Shown: positions 19,320 through 28,938 of the stretch, piece after piece
Position numbering within the stretch: position 1 is the stretch's first letter
Layout of the letters: each line of letters opens with the position of its first letter
Assembly: GCA_964423615.1 (NCBI GenBank)
Contig: CAYRFQ010000002.1
Location: 1-64,000 of the forward strand
Source: CAYRFQ01 sp964423615
GTDB taxonomy: Bacteria; Planctomycetota; Planctomycetia; Gemmatales; Gemmataceae
Direction: 5' to 3'
DNA: 64,000 bases
Notes under the pieces: model-generated
Seen by the model: only the letters and a program-made list of their open reading frames with translations
Databases searched by the model: none
Told to the model about the DNA's origin: nothing
Program-made: the position numbers and the translations under genes

Positions 19320-20933
19320 ATGACCAAACTCCGTAAACGCCCAGTGGTTCTGATCGTCCGGGATGGCTGGGGACACAACCCACACCCAGAACACAACGAT
19401 TTCAACGCTGTGCATCTAGCGAACACTCCGGTCGATGATCAGTTACTCGCGAAGTACCCGAATGGCCAAATTCACACTTCCGGAGAGCACGTTGGTCTGC
19501 CCGAAGGCATCATGGGCAACAGCGAAGTCGGACACCAAAACATCGGAGCTGGGAGGGTCGTCGATCAGGAGATGATGCGGCTTACTCGGTCGGCTCGCGA
19601 CGGGTCGATGTTCACCAAACCCGCTCTCCTCGAAGCCGTGGAGCACGCCAAACAGACCGGTGGAACAATACACATGCTCGGGTTGCTCTCCGATGGTGGG
19701 GTGCATAGTCATATCGAGCATGCGTTGGCGCTTGTCGAGTTCCTTGGCAAACAAGAAATTCCCTCCGAGCGGATCGTCCTCCATGTGATTACGGATGGAC
19801 GCGATACATCACCTCAGTCGGGCATTGGGTTCGTCGAACGGCTCGAAGAAAAACTCAAAGACACCGGGGTTGGTCGGATCGGAAGTGTGGTCGGTCGGTT
19901 CTACGCGATGGACCGCGATTATCGTTGGGAACGAGTCCAGCGGGCCTATGATCTACTCACCAAGGGCGGGCCTGTCAAACCTTCTGCAACCGAAGCCCTA
20001 AAAGAATACTATGATAATCCAACGAGTCCAAGCCAGAAGGGCGACGAGTTTGTTACTCCAGTGAGTATCGCTCCTTCAGGGAAAATCGATCCGCACCAAC
20101 TCGTCAAGGATGGGGATTCGGTTATCTTTTTCAACTTTCGTGGAGATCGTCCTCGCGAAATCACCAAAGCATTCATCTATTCCGATGTCGACTGGGCGAA
20201 CATTCAAAATGGGGGTTTCGACCGCGGGAAGAAGGTTGAAAATCTATATTTTGCGAGCATGACCCGCTACGAAGAGGGGCTCGAAACAAAAGTCATCTTC
20301 GAACCTCCTGCACGCATGAATAATATACTCGGCGAGTACCTTTGTAGTCTGGGACTCATACAGTTTCGCTGCGCCGAGTCGGAAAAACATCCCCACGTGA
20401 CTTATTTCTTCAACGACTACCGAAAGGGATGTTATTCGAAGGAATATCAAATCGACATACCTTCTCCAAAGTACGTTTCGACCTACGATGAAAAGCCCGA
20501 TATGTCCGCCGACGCTGTGACCCACGCCGTCGTCAATGCTATCGAATCCGACATCTTCGATTTCGTGTTAGTCAACTATGCCAACGGTGATATGGTTGGT
20601 CACACAGGAAGCCTCGAAGCGGCGATCAAGGCCGTCGAAACAGTCGATGCCTGCGTTGGTCGAGTCGTAGAAGTCACACTCAAGCGAGGAGGCGCTCTCG
20701 TCGTCACAGCCGATCACGGAAACTGTGAACAAATGACGAACACCGAAACCGGTGGCCCACACACCCAACACACCACATACGATGTTGACTTGATTGTGGT
20801 TGATAATGATATAGTTGGGTCAACCATTCGACCGGATGGTCGGTTGGCCGATGTCGCGCCGACGGTGTTGGAGTTGCTGGGCCTAGACGTTCCGGCGGAC
20901 ATGACTGGCAAGTCATTGTTGGTCAGGACGTAA
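19320..20933 (+). CDS. gpmI: 2,3-bisphosphoglycerate-independent phosphoglycerate mutase
   Basis: A 537-residue cytoplasmic glycolytic enzyme that interconverts 3- and 2-phosphoglycerate using two manganese ions. Diagnostic motifs are VVLIVRDGWGHNP at the N-terminus (metal-binding Asp), GIMGNSEVGHQNIGAGR with the phosphorylated serine, HVITDGRDTSP, NFRGDRPREIT and the alkaline-phosphatase-type VTADHGNCEQM near the C-terminus. It is slightly longer than the usual 510 residues. The ATG at 19320 follows a weak purine stretch. The gene appears monocistronic. Confidence 0.95.
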   Translation: MTKLRKRPVVLIVRDGWGHNPHPEHNDFNAVHLANTPVDDQLLAKYPNGQIHTSGEHVGLPEGIMGNSEVGHQNIGAGRVVDQEMMRLTRSARDGSMFTKPALLEAVEHAKQTGGTIHMLGLLSDGGVHSHIEHALALVEFLGKQEIPSERIVLHVITDGRDTSPQSGIGFVERLEEKLKDTGVGRIGSVVGRFYAMDRDYRWERVQRAYDLLTKGGPVKPSATEALKEYYDNPTSPSQKGDEFVTPVSIAPSGKIDPHQLVKDGDSVIFFNFRGDRPREITKAFIYSDVDWANIQNGGFDRGKKVENLYFASMTRYEEGLETKVIFEPPARMNNILGEYLCSLGLIQFRCAESEKHPHVTYFFNDYRKGCYSKEYQIDIPSPKYVSTYDEKPDMSADAVTHAVVNAIESDIFDFVLVNYANGDMVGHTGSLEAAIKAVETVDACVGRVVEVTLKRGGALVVTADHGNCEQMTNTETGGPHTQHTTYDVDLIVVDNDIVGSTIRPDGRLADVAPTVLELLGLDVPADMTGKSLLVRT

Positions 20934-21173
20934 GATTTCGGTGGGGTTATTGATACATAGTGGGTAATGAACTTCAGTTGACAACCATCGCGGTGAATCA
21001 CGAACCTATCGTTGGTTCTAAGATAGACCTATCTATCCGTCCTCTGGGTCCGTTCATAACCTTTCCGACTTCGTGACACTCCAACATTCGATAACACAAC
21101 CTGTTTAGCATTCCCCCTAGCCAAGTGCAAGGACTGCACCAACTGTGAAACCGCGTTGATTAGGATTTGCCTT

Positions 21174-22085
21174 ATGCATGCCCTTCGAATCACAAATCTC
21201 GAAAAGACCTATCGCGACGGCACTCGAGCTCTCGATGGAGTTTCACTCGAAGTCTCCGAAGGGGCCTTCTTTGGCCTTCTCGGTCCTAACGGTGCTGGTA
21301 AGACAACATTGATCCGGATAGTGGCCGGATTGGTCACATGCACAGCTGGGGAAATCGAAGTTTTCGGGATCAACCCTATTACACAGCCAAGCCAAGCCAA
21401 ACGTTTGATCGGCCTTGTTCCTCAGGAATTCAATTTCAATATCTTCGAGCGAGTCTTTGACATCGTCGTTCAGCAAGCTGGCTATTATGGCATCCCACGG
21501 GAAGCGGCGATACCACGCACCGAGGAATATCTAGATCGTCTTGGGCTTTGGGAAAAACGGTTCACCCAGGCACGGGCGCTATCGGGTGGGATGAAACGTC
21601 GACTTCTCATCGCCCGTAGTCTAGTTCACCAACCAAAACTCCTTTTTCTCGACGAACCAACGGCAGGCGTCGATGTGGAGCTAAGAAGGGACATGTGGGA
21701 CTTTGTGGAGCAAATCAACGACGGGGGCACGACTGTTATACTCACGACACACTACCTGGAGGAAGCGGAGCAATTGTGTGAGAATATTGCGATCATTAAT
21801 CAAGGCTCCATTATTGAAAATACGACTAAAAGAGAACTGATATCACGACATCATTCTCAGGCTTTTGTTCTGGATTTGATGGAACCACTCCAAGAGACAC
21901 TACACCTGGAATCATGCCAGGCTAGAGTCATCGATCCGCTGTCTCTTGAGGTCGTCCTGGAAACAGGCACAAACTTGACTACGGTCTTTTTGGAGTTGGC
22001 AAGGAAGGGCATTGCCGTAACGAGTATGCGGAACAGAGCCAATAGGCTGGAAGAATTGTTTCTCGAGATGATCAACACACCATGA
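21174..22085 (+). CDS. yadG: ABC transporter ATP-binding protein, YadG-like
   Basis: A 303-residue ABC-2-type ATPase. Walker A is GPNGAGKTT, the signature is LSGGMKRRL, Walker B is LLFLDEPTAGVD and the switch histidine is in ILTTHYLEEAEQL. Beyond the generic motifs, QEFNFNIFE, QQAGYYGIPRE and the C-terminal MRNRANRLEELFLEMIN follow E. coli YadG closely from memory. The start ATG at 21174 has TAGGA about ten bases upstream; an upstream in-frame codon at 21156 seems unnecessary. The stop overlaps the permease start (ATGA), indicating a two-gene exporter. The substrate is not known. Confidence 0.93.
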   Translation: MHALRITNLEKTYRDGTRALDGVSLEVSEGAFFGLLGPNGAGKTTLIRIVAGLVTCTAGEIEVFGINPITQPSQAKRLIGLVPQEFNFNIFERVFDIVVQQAGYYGIPREAAIPRTEEYLDRLGLWEKRFTQARALSGGMKRRLLIARSLVHQPKLLFLDEPTAGVDVELRRDMWDFVEQINDGGTTVILTTHYLEEAEQLCENIAIINQGSIIENTTKRELISRHHSQAFVLDLMEPLQETLHLESCQARVIDPLSLEVVLETGTNLTTVFLELARKGIAVTSMRNRANRLEELFLEMINTP

Positions 22086-22849
22086 AACGAACACTTATTT
22101 CGCTTAATACGATTGCTCGCAAAGAAGTCATCCGGATACTTCGTATATGGCCTCAAACATTGCTACCCTCGCCCATGACGATGAGTCTGTACTTGGTCGT
22201 ATTTGGTCGTCTTGTCGGCAGTCGAATACCTCCTATTGAGGGTGTGGCCTACATCGATTTCATCGTCCCGGGGCTTATCATGATGGCGGTAATCACAAAC
22301 TCTTATTCGAACGTCGTGTCGAGTTTTTTCAGCTCTCGGTTTCATGGTAACATTGAGGAGCTATTGATCTCACCAACGCCAAATTCTATCGTTATTATTG
22401 GCTATGTGGCCGGCGGCATGGCTCGCGGTCTCCTTGTTGGAATCGTCGTAACCCTTGTTGCCATGTGCTTCACGACGCTCCGTATCACGAACAGTGCCTG
22501 CCTCATTTTCTTCATCGTTCTCACGAGCTTTGTGTTCTCCCTGGGCGGTCTTCTGAATGGAATTCTCGCCAAGACGTTCGACGACATATCGATCATCCCG
22601 ACTTTTGTAATTACCCCGTTGACTTACCTGGGCGGTGTCTTCTATTCGGTCAATGTGCTCGGATTCCCCTGGAACGTGGTGTCGATGTTTAATCCCATCT
22701 TGTATATGGTCAACGGTTTCCGTTTTGGCTTCTTTGGTGTCACGGACGTGGACATCGTTCTTGGTATGGTGGGGCTCATTGCGGTTGCGACGGGGTTGTT
22801 CTCGTTGAACCTGTACCTTCTGAACAAAGGCGTCAGGCTCAAATCTTGA
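22082..22849 (+). CDS. yadH: ABC-2 transporter permease, YadH-like
   Basis: A 255-residue inner-membrane permease with six hydrophobic helices. It follows the E. coli YadH pattern closely: FIVPGLIMMAVITNSYSNV, NIEELLISPTP, GLLNGILAKTFDDISIIP, TPLTYLGGVFYS and FNPILYMVNGFRFGF. It is coupled to the ATPase through a four-base overlap. Together they form a YadGH-type exporter of unknown substrate. Confidence 0.93.
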   Translation: MKRTLISLNTIARKEVIRILRIWPQTLLPSPMTMSLYLVVFGRLVGSRIPPIEGVAYIDFIVPGLIMMAVITNSYSNVVSSFFSSRFHGNIEELLISPTPNSIVIIGYVAGGMARGLLVGIVVTLVAMCFTTLRITNSACLIFFIVLTSFVFSLGGLLNGILAKTFDDISIIPTFVITPLTYLGGVFYSVNVLGFPWNVVSMFNPILYMVNGFRFGFFGVTDVDIVLGMVGLIAVATGLFSLNLYLLNKGVRLKS

Positions 22850-22867
22850 AAAGCTTATTCAAGTTTT
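22845..22867 (+). terminator. Possible weak terminator after the YadGH pair
   Basis: CTTGAA and TTCAAG form a six-base-pair stem around a seven-base loop, followed by TTTT. The hairpin begins inside the last codons of the permease gene. The stem is short and AT-rich, so this is only a candidate. Confidence 0.35.
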
Positions 22868-23213
22868 CACGTCGCCGAAGCTCACACCATTCTCACCGAC
22901 GTCGACCTGCCTTTCCTTTTTTACATTCACTCGGACACGAACGCATTTTGTGACCCGAACGATCGCTCAAGAATTCTTCAAACTGGCCAATTACCCATCC
23001 TCAATATTTTCGAAGAGAATACTGGAAAACGTCTCCTGGCAAAGCCAACTGGTGACGATTCGCGCAAGCGGTCTGAACATCAACTACTCGAACGCCCGTT
23101 CCACCCGGCTGGATGCTTTGGAGTTGTGACCAAGCCATCACCAGCGGTATAATTACTTTTGTTTATCCCACTTCGGACCTGGAACCTCCCGTCCGTTACC
23201 TGAGGAACTCTGG
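22868..23213. other. Intergenic gap
   Basis: About 350 bases between the ABC exporter and the TPR gene. No open frame with family resemblance and no repeat are seen. The upstream signals of the TPR gene should lie here. Confidence 0.4.
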
Positions 23214-24161
23214 ATGGCCACAGACGACGTCGATACCTTGTGCCAGCAAGCCCAGCAAGCCGTTGCCGCAGGTAAAAACGAGCAGGCGCGGTCGCTTTAC
23301 CTCCAAGCTTTGCGTCTTCGATCGGATTTGCCCGGAGTTCATTATGGACTGGCCACAGTTTGTTACCTCCTGAGAGATTTGGACATGGCTGCTTACCATT
23401 TCAAGGAGGTGACGCGGCTCGACCCCCGACGTGCGAGTGCGTACATCAATTTGGGAGCTGTTTACAACAAGCTCGACAAACTCGAGGACGCCGCGAAGGT
23501 CCTTCGTCGTGGCATACAAATCGACATGAAAAAGGGAGAGGGATACTACAATCTTGGATTGGTGTATCGCCGAATGGGCAAAAACGAACTCGCCTTGCAA
23601 GCCTACCAAGAAGCCACCCGCGTCAACCCACGCCTAACCGACGCCCATTACAACCTGGGGAATTTGTATTTCGAACGTGAGCAATTCGCACTCGCCGTGA
23701 AGCACTACAATCAAGCATTAGAGTTGCGGCCCGATTGGGAGAAAGCCAAACGCGGCCTCGAGAAAGCCCGCGGAATGATGCAGGAGTCCGAAACAATCTT
23801 TGACAACCCAACGACTCCCATGGCCGAAGACGACCCACACGAATCAACTCACCAAGTCATCGATCCGGAACGAACAGTGGACCCGGAGGTCCACGGGAAA
23901 CATTTGACACTCATGCACCAAGGAACGATCCAGACTGAAGAATTAAGTCAGGAACTGGTGTTGTTGCTCCACGCCGAAGTTGAACCCATCATCAAGTCCA
24001 TCTCGAATGCCTTGCTGCAGCCCACCGCAAAAGGTGGGAACTTGGAGCAGAGCCTGAGTAAACTCCAAGAAGCCATGGAGCACCTGCGTTCTGTCCGGGA
24101 GAACATAAGAGAACAAATGAGTCAGGTTCACCAACAAGGCGATCGCATGTTGCGGAAATGA
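23214..24161 (+). CDS. Tetratricopeptide-repeat protein
   Basis: A 315-residue soluble protein. Residues about 5-185 are five TPR units, e.g. ASAYINLGAVYNKLDKLEDAAKVL, GEGYYNLGLVYRRMGKNELALQAY and TDAHYNLGNLYFEREQFALAVKHY, each with the Tyr/Leu-Gly and Ala positions of the repeat. The last 100 residues form a polar linker and a predicted helical segment ending EHLRSVRENIREQMSQV. TPR proteins are scaffolds for protein binding; the partner is unknown. GAGGAACTC just before the ATG serves as ribosome site. No signal peptide is present. Confidence 0.9.
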   Translation: MATDDVDTLCQQAQQAVAAGKNEQARSLYLQALRLRSDLPGVHYGLATVCYLLRDLDMAAYHFKEVTRLDPRRASAYINLGAVYNKLDKLEDAAKVLRRGIQIDMKKGEGYYNLGLVYRRMGKNELALQAYQEATRVNPRLTDAHYNLGNLYFEREQFALAVKHYNQALELRPDWEKAKRGLEKARGMMQESETIFDNPTTPMAEDDPHESTHQVIDPERTVDPEVHGKHLTLMHQGTIQTEELSQELVLLLHAEVEPIIKSISNALLQPTAKGGNLEQSLSKLQEAMEHLRSVRENIREQMSQVHQQGDRMLRK

Positions 24162-24433
24162 TCCGCCTCAAAATCGTCCCCTGTAGGTACTCCATGGATG
24201 CGGGAAAGTTTCTCTATCGTTTCTGGGATGCGAAGTCTGGCTCGCTTCGCGAACCAAGTCTTTGCTTTTCTCCGGAAATTCGTAAACCAACGAAGGTGTA
24301 AACGGCTAGCGCAATCTCCCAAAACATGGCACTCCTTATTCCAAAGTCCACGGTTCAAGAAAACCCGACGTGCTGCGTTGTACCCACGCAATCACCAACC
24401 CATCAAGAGAAGACACATCCGAGGGAGGATCGT

Positions 24434-27400
24434 ATGCACCGACACCGATTCCTGTTTGCCTTGTTGAGTATTCTTTCGATTTGCTGGGTCTCTGGATGGG
24501 ACGGTTCGCCCGCTCACGGCAAGATAGTGCTTCCTATAAAACAATCTCCGGGCCAGTCTTTCACCGATACTCTCTACTCGATCCCAACCACGAAAGCCAA
24601 TGTTCGCAAGATGATGACGGGGCGATTGTGGTCCGTCCAGCAGTCCGACATTCCAAGGTTGATTCAAGCCGTTAGTCATCCTTATTGGCGAATTCGTTTT
24701 TGGGCCCTGATTGCACTCGCCAAATTAGGACCGGACGCCGACGAAGCCGTTCCCGTTGTGACAAGAGCGTTGCAGGACCGAGACGCTGACGTTCGAGCGA
24801 CTGCGGCATTCACATTGGGTTGTCTTGGGCCAAAGGCCAAGTCGGCGCTGTTCGCTCTCTACCGGACAGCGAGAGACACCAATCCAAACGTCCAGTTTCT
24901 GGCGATCACGACCTGCCAAAAACTCGATGGGCTACAAAACGAAGAGGGCTTTCGGGTGCTCATTGACCAGTTGGGGAGTGCCAATTCGGAAGTCCGAGCA
25001 CTTGTTGAGAAAATTCTCCCGGACCTGGCACAACCGGAATACATCCCGCCGCTTTTGGAAGAGCTCAAGACCCATACTGATTTCACGATGCGCGCTCGCA
25101 TTCTTAACGCGTTGAAGGTGCTCGGGCCAAAAGCCAAGAAGGCGACGGGCACGCTTCTCACTTATCTGAATTCCAAAACACTTCCCGAACAGACCGTCTT
25201 GGCTACGTTGGGCACCGTTGGAGCAGGCGATCCCAAAGTGATTGCGACGTTGAACCAGTATTTGCAGCAAAACCTCCAACAGGCCCGGGTTCGGACTAAC
25301 TCATCTTACTATTACAACATCCAGGCTGCGTTGAAGGCATTGGCCCATTCCGGGCCAAAGGCCAAAGTAGCTTTGCCAGGGATGTTGGAAGCCCTGCGGA
25401 TTCGAGAACCGATTCGCTCTTCGCGTTACCTGATGGTCAGAATTTACGCAGCTAAAGCCCTGGGGGCTCTGGGAGCTGAGGCGAAAACTGCTGTGCAGTC
25501 CATCAAGCAAGGACTTACCCGAAACAGCTTTCAATACATGACTGGAGGAATCGACGGAAATAAATCTGCCCGAAAAGCCCTTGTCTTGATCCTCCCGGAA
25601 GACCGTCAAATCTTTGAGGCGTATGTCAACGGATTGGGCCCAAAAGTTTCTGACCAAGCCGATCTCGCCGAGACTTTGAAATTGATCGCTCCCCGGCTTG
25701 TGCTGTCGATGACAAACGACCTCAAGAGCCCCAACGTCACAACAAGAAAGAAAGCCGAGCAAGTGTTGTCGAAGTTGGGGCCATTAGCCAAGAAAAGCGT
25801 GCCGACACTCAAACAAATGTTAGAGAAAAAGGATACATCTACGGAGGTTCGCCAGAGCGTTACTCGGGTCCTGCAGAACATCGGTCCCGAGGCCGAACCT
25901 GCTTTGCCCCAGCTGTTGCAGTCTCTCCGATTTCCCGACATCCAAGTCCAGATGGCCGCGGCAAAGGCTCTCGGCAAAATCGGCAAGAAGCCAGAGAAGG
26001 TCGTTCCGGGGTTACTGGCGCTGATTAAAGATAAAGACACCCGGATTGCCACCGTCGCTGCCGAAGCGTTGCGAACGTTCGTTGACCAAGACGACAAAAT
26101 TGTTCCCGTGTTGCTGAAGGTATTGAAAGCCAACGATTCCCGCCTCCAACTCGCTGTCCTCAATTGCCTCTCCCAGGCCAAAATCGTCGGGAAGGAGGCC
26201 GTTCCTTTGCTTGTGCGTGTTGGGACTCAAGCAGGCACCCCTAGCATTGCCAAGGAAAGTGCCAGGCTCATCAACCGCATCACCAGGGAGTTGAATTTTA
26301 CACCCCCAGAAATTCTCCGTCTGGCTAAACTCCCCGACAACGACGATAAGAACCAGTTGGCTGCCATCGCCCTTGGAGGACAAAACAAAGTTTCTGTGGA
26401 GACGTTGCGGAGGTTGTTACGGGAGAGTCAAGCGGCCGTGGTCCGAATGGCAGCGATTGATTCCTTGGCCGAAATGGAGATCGTCGGACGAACAGCAGAA
26501 CCCGAACTTCTCGATGCCTTGCGCGATCCTTACAAGCCCATCCAAGCCAAAGCAGCGGAAGCTCTTGCGAAACTCCTTGGGCCTGAAGCGAAACAGGCAA
26601 GGGCGTTTTGGCTCGGCCGCTTGTTGTCGACTGGCCAATACGTTCCCACTGATGCGACCATTTGGAGAAAGCTTGACCCCAAAGGCTCCGAGCACTTTTA
26701 CACCGGCCTGACACGAGCTTACCAAGGGGTTAAGAACTACGAGCAACAAATCAGCAGTCTTGAACAAGCCCTTCAGGCGACCAATCCGAGCACCTACACC
26801 TACCATCGGCTTGGGGCGCTTTATTATCAAAAACAAGATTACCAAAAATCGGCTTCCCTCTTTGAGCAGGCTGCCGAAAGAGGCTATTCTCCTGCTCAGT
26901 TTTATTTGGGGCTTCAGTATTTTCGAGGCTATGGCGTACCTCAAGATCGGAAACAAGCAGTAAAGTGGTACACCCTTGCAGCCCGGCAAAACAATAGTGA
27001 CGCGATGAACTCCCTTGGTTTCGCCTACTATCAAGGTGCCGGGATTTCCAAGGACCTGGCCCAAGCTTTGCAGTGGTTTAAAAAGTCGGCGGATTATGGA
27101 AACAAAGTAGGGCGGTATAACTTGGGACTCTTGTATCGCACTGGCAAAGGCGTTCCGAAAAATGATGCGGCGGCGTTCAAGTACCTTCAGCAGTCAGCAT
27201 CGCAACGATACCCCAAGGCTGAGAACTTGCTTGGCGAGATGTACCGACTCGGACAAGGAACGACAAAGAATACTGCCACGGCTGTGATGTGGTACCGGCG
27301 AGCAGCCGAACAAGGGTATTCGGTGGGCCAATACAACCTTGGGCAGATGTATGACAACGGATGGGGTGTCCCACGCGACTACGAGAAGGCCTTTACCTGG

Positions 27401-27856
27401 TTCCGTCGTGCCGCCGATCAAAACTATCCACCGGCCCAAAGTGTAGTAGCTAGAATGTACAGCCGAGCCAGGGGCGTGAAACGTGATTACGCCAAGGCTC
27501 TTGCATGGTATCGCAAGGCAGCTTCCGAGGGAGATCCGCGGTTTTTAAATGCACTGGCGTTCTTCCAGGCTACATGCCCAGATGAGAAATTTCGGAACGG
27601 AAAAGTCGCCCTGAAACTGGCGCTCCAGGCTTGCGACAAAACGAAGTATCAGGACCCGAGCATTATCGATACCCTCGCGGCAGCCTACGCCGAGAGTGGT
27701 GATTTCAAGAACGCAGTCAAGTTCCAACACCAAGCCATCGACCATCCCAAAGCCCAGACGAATGCAGCACTGGAACAAGAGTTCCGAGAGCGACTCAAGC
27801 TCTACCAAAAGGAAAAGCCGTATCGTGAGTCGGTCGAAGAGTCCAAGCAGAAGTAA
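24434..27856 (+). CDS. Exported protein with HEAT repeats followed by Sel1 repeats
   Basis: A 1140-residue protein with a signal peptide (RHRFLFALLSILSICWVSG). Residues about 60-770 are HEAT/PBS-lyase-like repeats with recurring LGPKAKKA, LAKLGPDADEAVPVV and ALGKIGKKPEKVVP elements. Residues about 800-1040 are Sel1-like (TPR-related) repeats such as AQFYLGLQYFRGYGVPQDRKQAVKWY and GQYNLGQMYDNGWGVPRDYEKAFTWF. The C-terminal 100 residues have a final helical segment. The fold should be a long solenoid for protein binding in the periplasm or at the surface. I chose the ATG at 24434, which has GGGAGGAT directly upstream and starts the signal peptide; a longer frame from 24326 lacks both. Confidence 0.92.
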   Translation: MHRHRFLFALLSILSICWVSGWDGSPAHGKIVLPIKQSPGQSFTDTLYSIPTTKANVRKMMTGRLWSVQQSDIPRLIQAVSHPYWRIRFWALIALAKLGPDADEAVPVVTRALQDRDADVRATAAFTLGCLGPKAKSALFALYRTARDTNPNVQFLAITTCQKLDGLQNEEGFRVLIDQLGSANSEVRALVEKILPDLAQPEYIPPLLEELKTHTDFTMRARILNALKVLGPKAKKATGTLLTYLNSKTLPEQTVLATLGTVGAGDPKVIATLNQYLQQNLQQARVRTNSSYYYNIQAALKALAHSGPKAKVALPGMLEALRIREPIRSSRYLMVRIYAAKALGALGAEAKTAVQSIKQGLTRNSFQYMTGGIDGNKSARKALVLILPEDRQIFEAYVNGLGPKVSDQADLAETLKLIAPRLVLSMTNDLKSPNVTTRKKAEQVLSKLGPLAKKSVPTLKQMLEKKDTSTEVRQSVTRVLQNIGPEAEPALPQLLQSLRFPDIQVQMAAAKALGKIGKKPEKVVPGLLALIKDKDTRIATVAAEALRTFVDQDDKIVPVLLKVLKANDSRLQLAVLNCLSQAKIVGKEAVPLLVRVGTQAGTPSIAKESARLINRITRELNFTPPEILRLAKLPDNDDKNQLAAIALGGQNKVSVETLRRLLRESQAAVVRMAAIDSLAEMEIVGRTAEPELLDALRDPYKPIQAKAAEALAKLLGPEAKQARAFWLGRLLSTGQYVPTDATIWRKLDPKGSEHFYTGLTRAYQGVKNYEQQISSLEQALQATNPSTYTYHRLGALYYQKQDYQKSASLFEQAAERGYSPAQFYLGLQYFRGYGVPQDRKQAVKWYTLAARQNNSDAMNSLGFAYYQGAGISKDLAQALQWFKKSADYGNKVGRYNLGLLYRTGKGVPKNDAAAFKYLQQSASQRYPKAENLLGEMYRLGQGTTKNTATAVMWYRRAAEQGYSVGQYNLGQMYDNGWGVPRDYEKAFTWFRRAADQNYPPAQSVVARMYSRARGVKRDYAKALAWYRKAASEGDPRFLNALAFFQATCPDEKFRNGKVALKLALQACDKTKYQDPSIIDTLAAAYAESGDFKNAVKFQHQAIDHPKAQTNAALEQEFRERLKLYQKEKPYRESVEESKQK

Positions 27857-28144
27857 CGGGGAATAACGATTTACACAACATTGGGCCTCTTTGTGTCTTT
27901 CTTGCTCACGACGAGATAGCCCTTCCGGGGCCGAAAATCCTCATGTGTACCTGGAGACCACAAAGACGAACGAGGTAGATCGTTTCCCAACAACGCGACT
28001 ATAAGAGAAGATTGGAACTTTGGTCTTTCGATAGGCAAATGGAATACCAGAAGGCGAGGGAGGTGATTAGCAAGGGACTTCGACTCATCTTTTCAGGTAG
28101 GAATGCGTTGAAGTCCACCCTACAAATGCACCTCCCAACAAAAC

Positions 28145-28642
28145 CTACTTCGGGGAGAAGGGGTGTTTGGCAGAATCTTTTTGAGCGAGGATTTCGTCGA
28201 TCTTGGGCTCGCCCTTCATGGCTCGCTGGATAGATTCCTTCGTGGCAGCGTAGTTGAAGTCGTAGATTTTGGTGTCGTCTTCCGCGGCGGGATGGATGAA
28301 CACACCGCAAACGATGACGAGGCTGTCTGCCTGGCTCTTGTCGATCGTGCCATCGGCGACGCAGTCCGAAACGGCTTTCGCAACAGCCGCTTGAGCCGGA
28401 CCAAACATTTGCGCCGCTTGCTTCATACCCTTGATGGTGACCTTGGTGATCATCACGGTTGCGGGCTTACAGACCAAGTTCGGGGCAACGACGGCGAGCA
28501 ACGACGTGTGACCTGCACTTTGGTTCGCCAATGCGTTGGCGAACGCGGTGCCCACCGGACCATCTTTCGAGCCGATCAAAAGGTCAATGTGAGCAATCTC
28601 ATTGCCTTCACCGACCAAAGATTCACCAATATGAAACGACAT
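28145..28642 (-). CDS. fae: Formaldehyde-activating enzyme (tetrahydromethanopterin hydro-lyase)
   Basis: A 165-residue cytoplasmic enzyme that condenses formaldehyde with tetrahydromethanopterin to methylene-H4MPT. The family pattern is clear: GESLVGEGNEIAHIDLLIG with the catalytic histidine (about residue 18), GPVGTAFANALANQSAGHTSLLAVVAPN, KPATVMITKVTIKG, FGPAQAAVAKAVSDCV and VCGVFIHPAAED. Its length matches Fae. AAGGAG lies nine bases before the ATG. It is divergent from mtdB, which performs the next step, with 296 bases between them that must hold both promoters. In planctomycetes this pathway is thought to serve formaldehyde detoxification or C1 metabolism. Confidence 0.95.
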   Translation of the reverse strand: MSFHIGESLVGEGNEIAHIDLLIGSKDGPVGTAFANALANQSAGHTSLLAVVAPNLVCKPATVMITKVTIKGMKQAAQMFGPAQAAVAKAVSDCVADGTIDKSQADSLVIVCGVFIHPAAEDDTKIYDFNYAATKESIQRAMKGEPKIDEILAQKDSAKHPFSPK

Positions 28643-28938
28643 GATGTAAACTCCTTAGAACCTCGAAAAAATCCTTTGGTACTTGAAAACGACTATACCA
28701 GGCCGGGGTAGTGGTGCAACTGATTTCGTTGCCGTCTTGGGCGTCGTCGGCCAGGTTTTTTGCCCCATGCTTCACGGTGTAGGAACTAACCGCCAGAAAG
28801 CAACAGGCAATCGAATTTCTTTCCGATGCGGTGATGCCGATGTCCGTGGAAGTTCGTGACCCAGGTTGTAGAATTGGCGGTTAGGTTCAATGTGTCGAAT
28901 CGTAAAAATCTACTCGAGTCCCATTCCGGAGCGACGGC
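28643..28938. promoter_or_regulatory. Divergent promoter region between fae and mtdB
   Basis: The two C1 genes point away from each other across 296 bases without a gene, so promoters for both must be here. I cannot assign a -35/-10 pair with confidence and see no clear operator palindrome. Confidence 0.45.
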
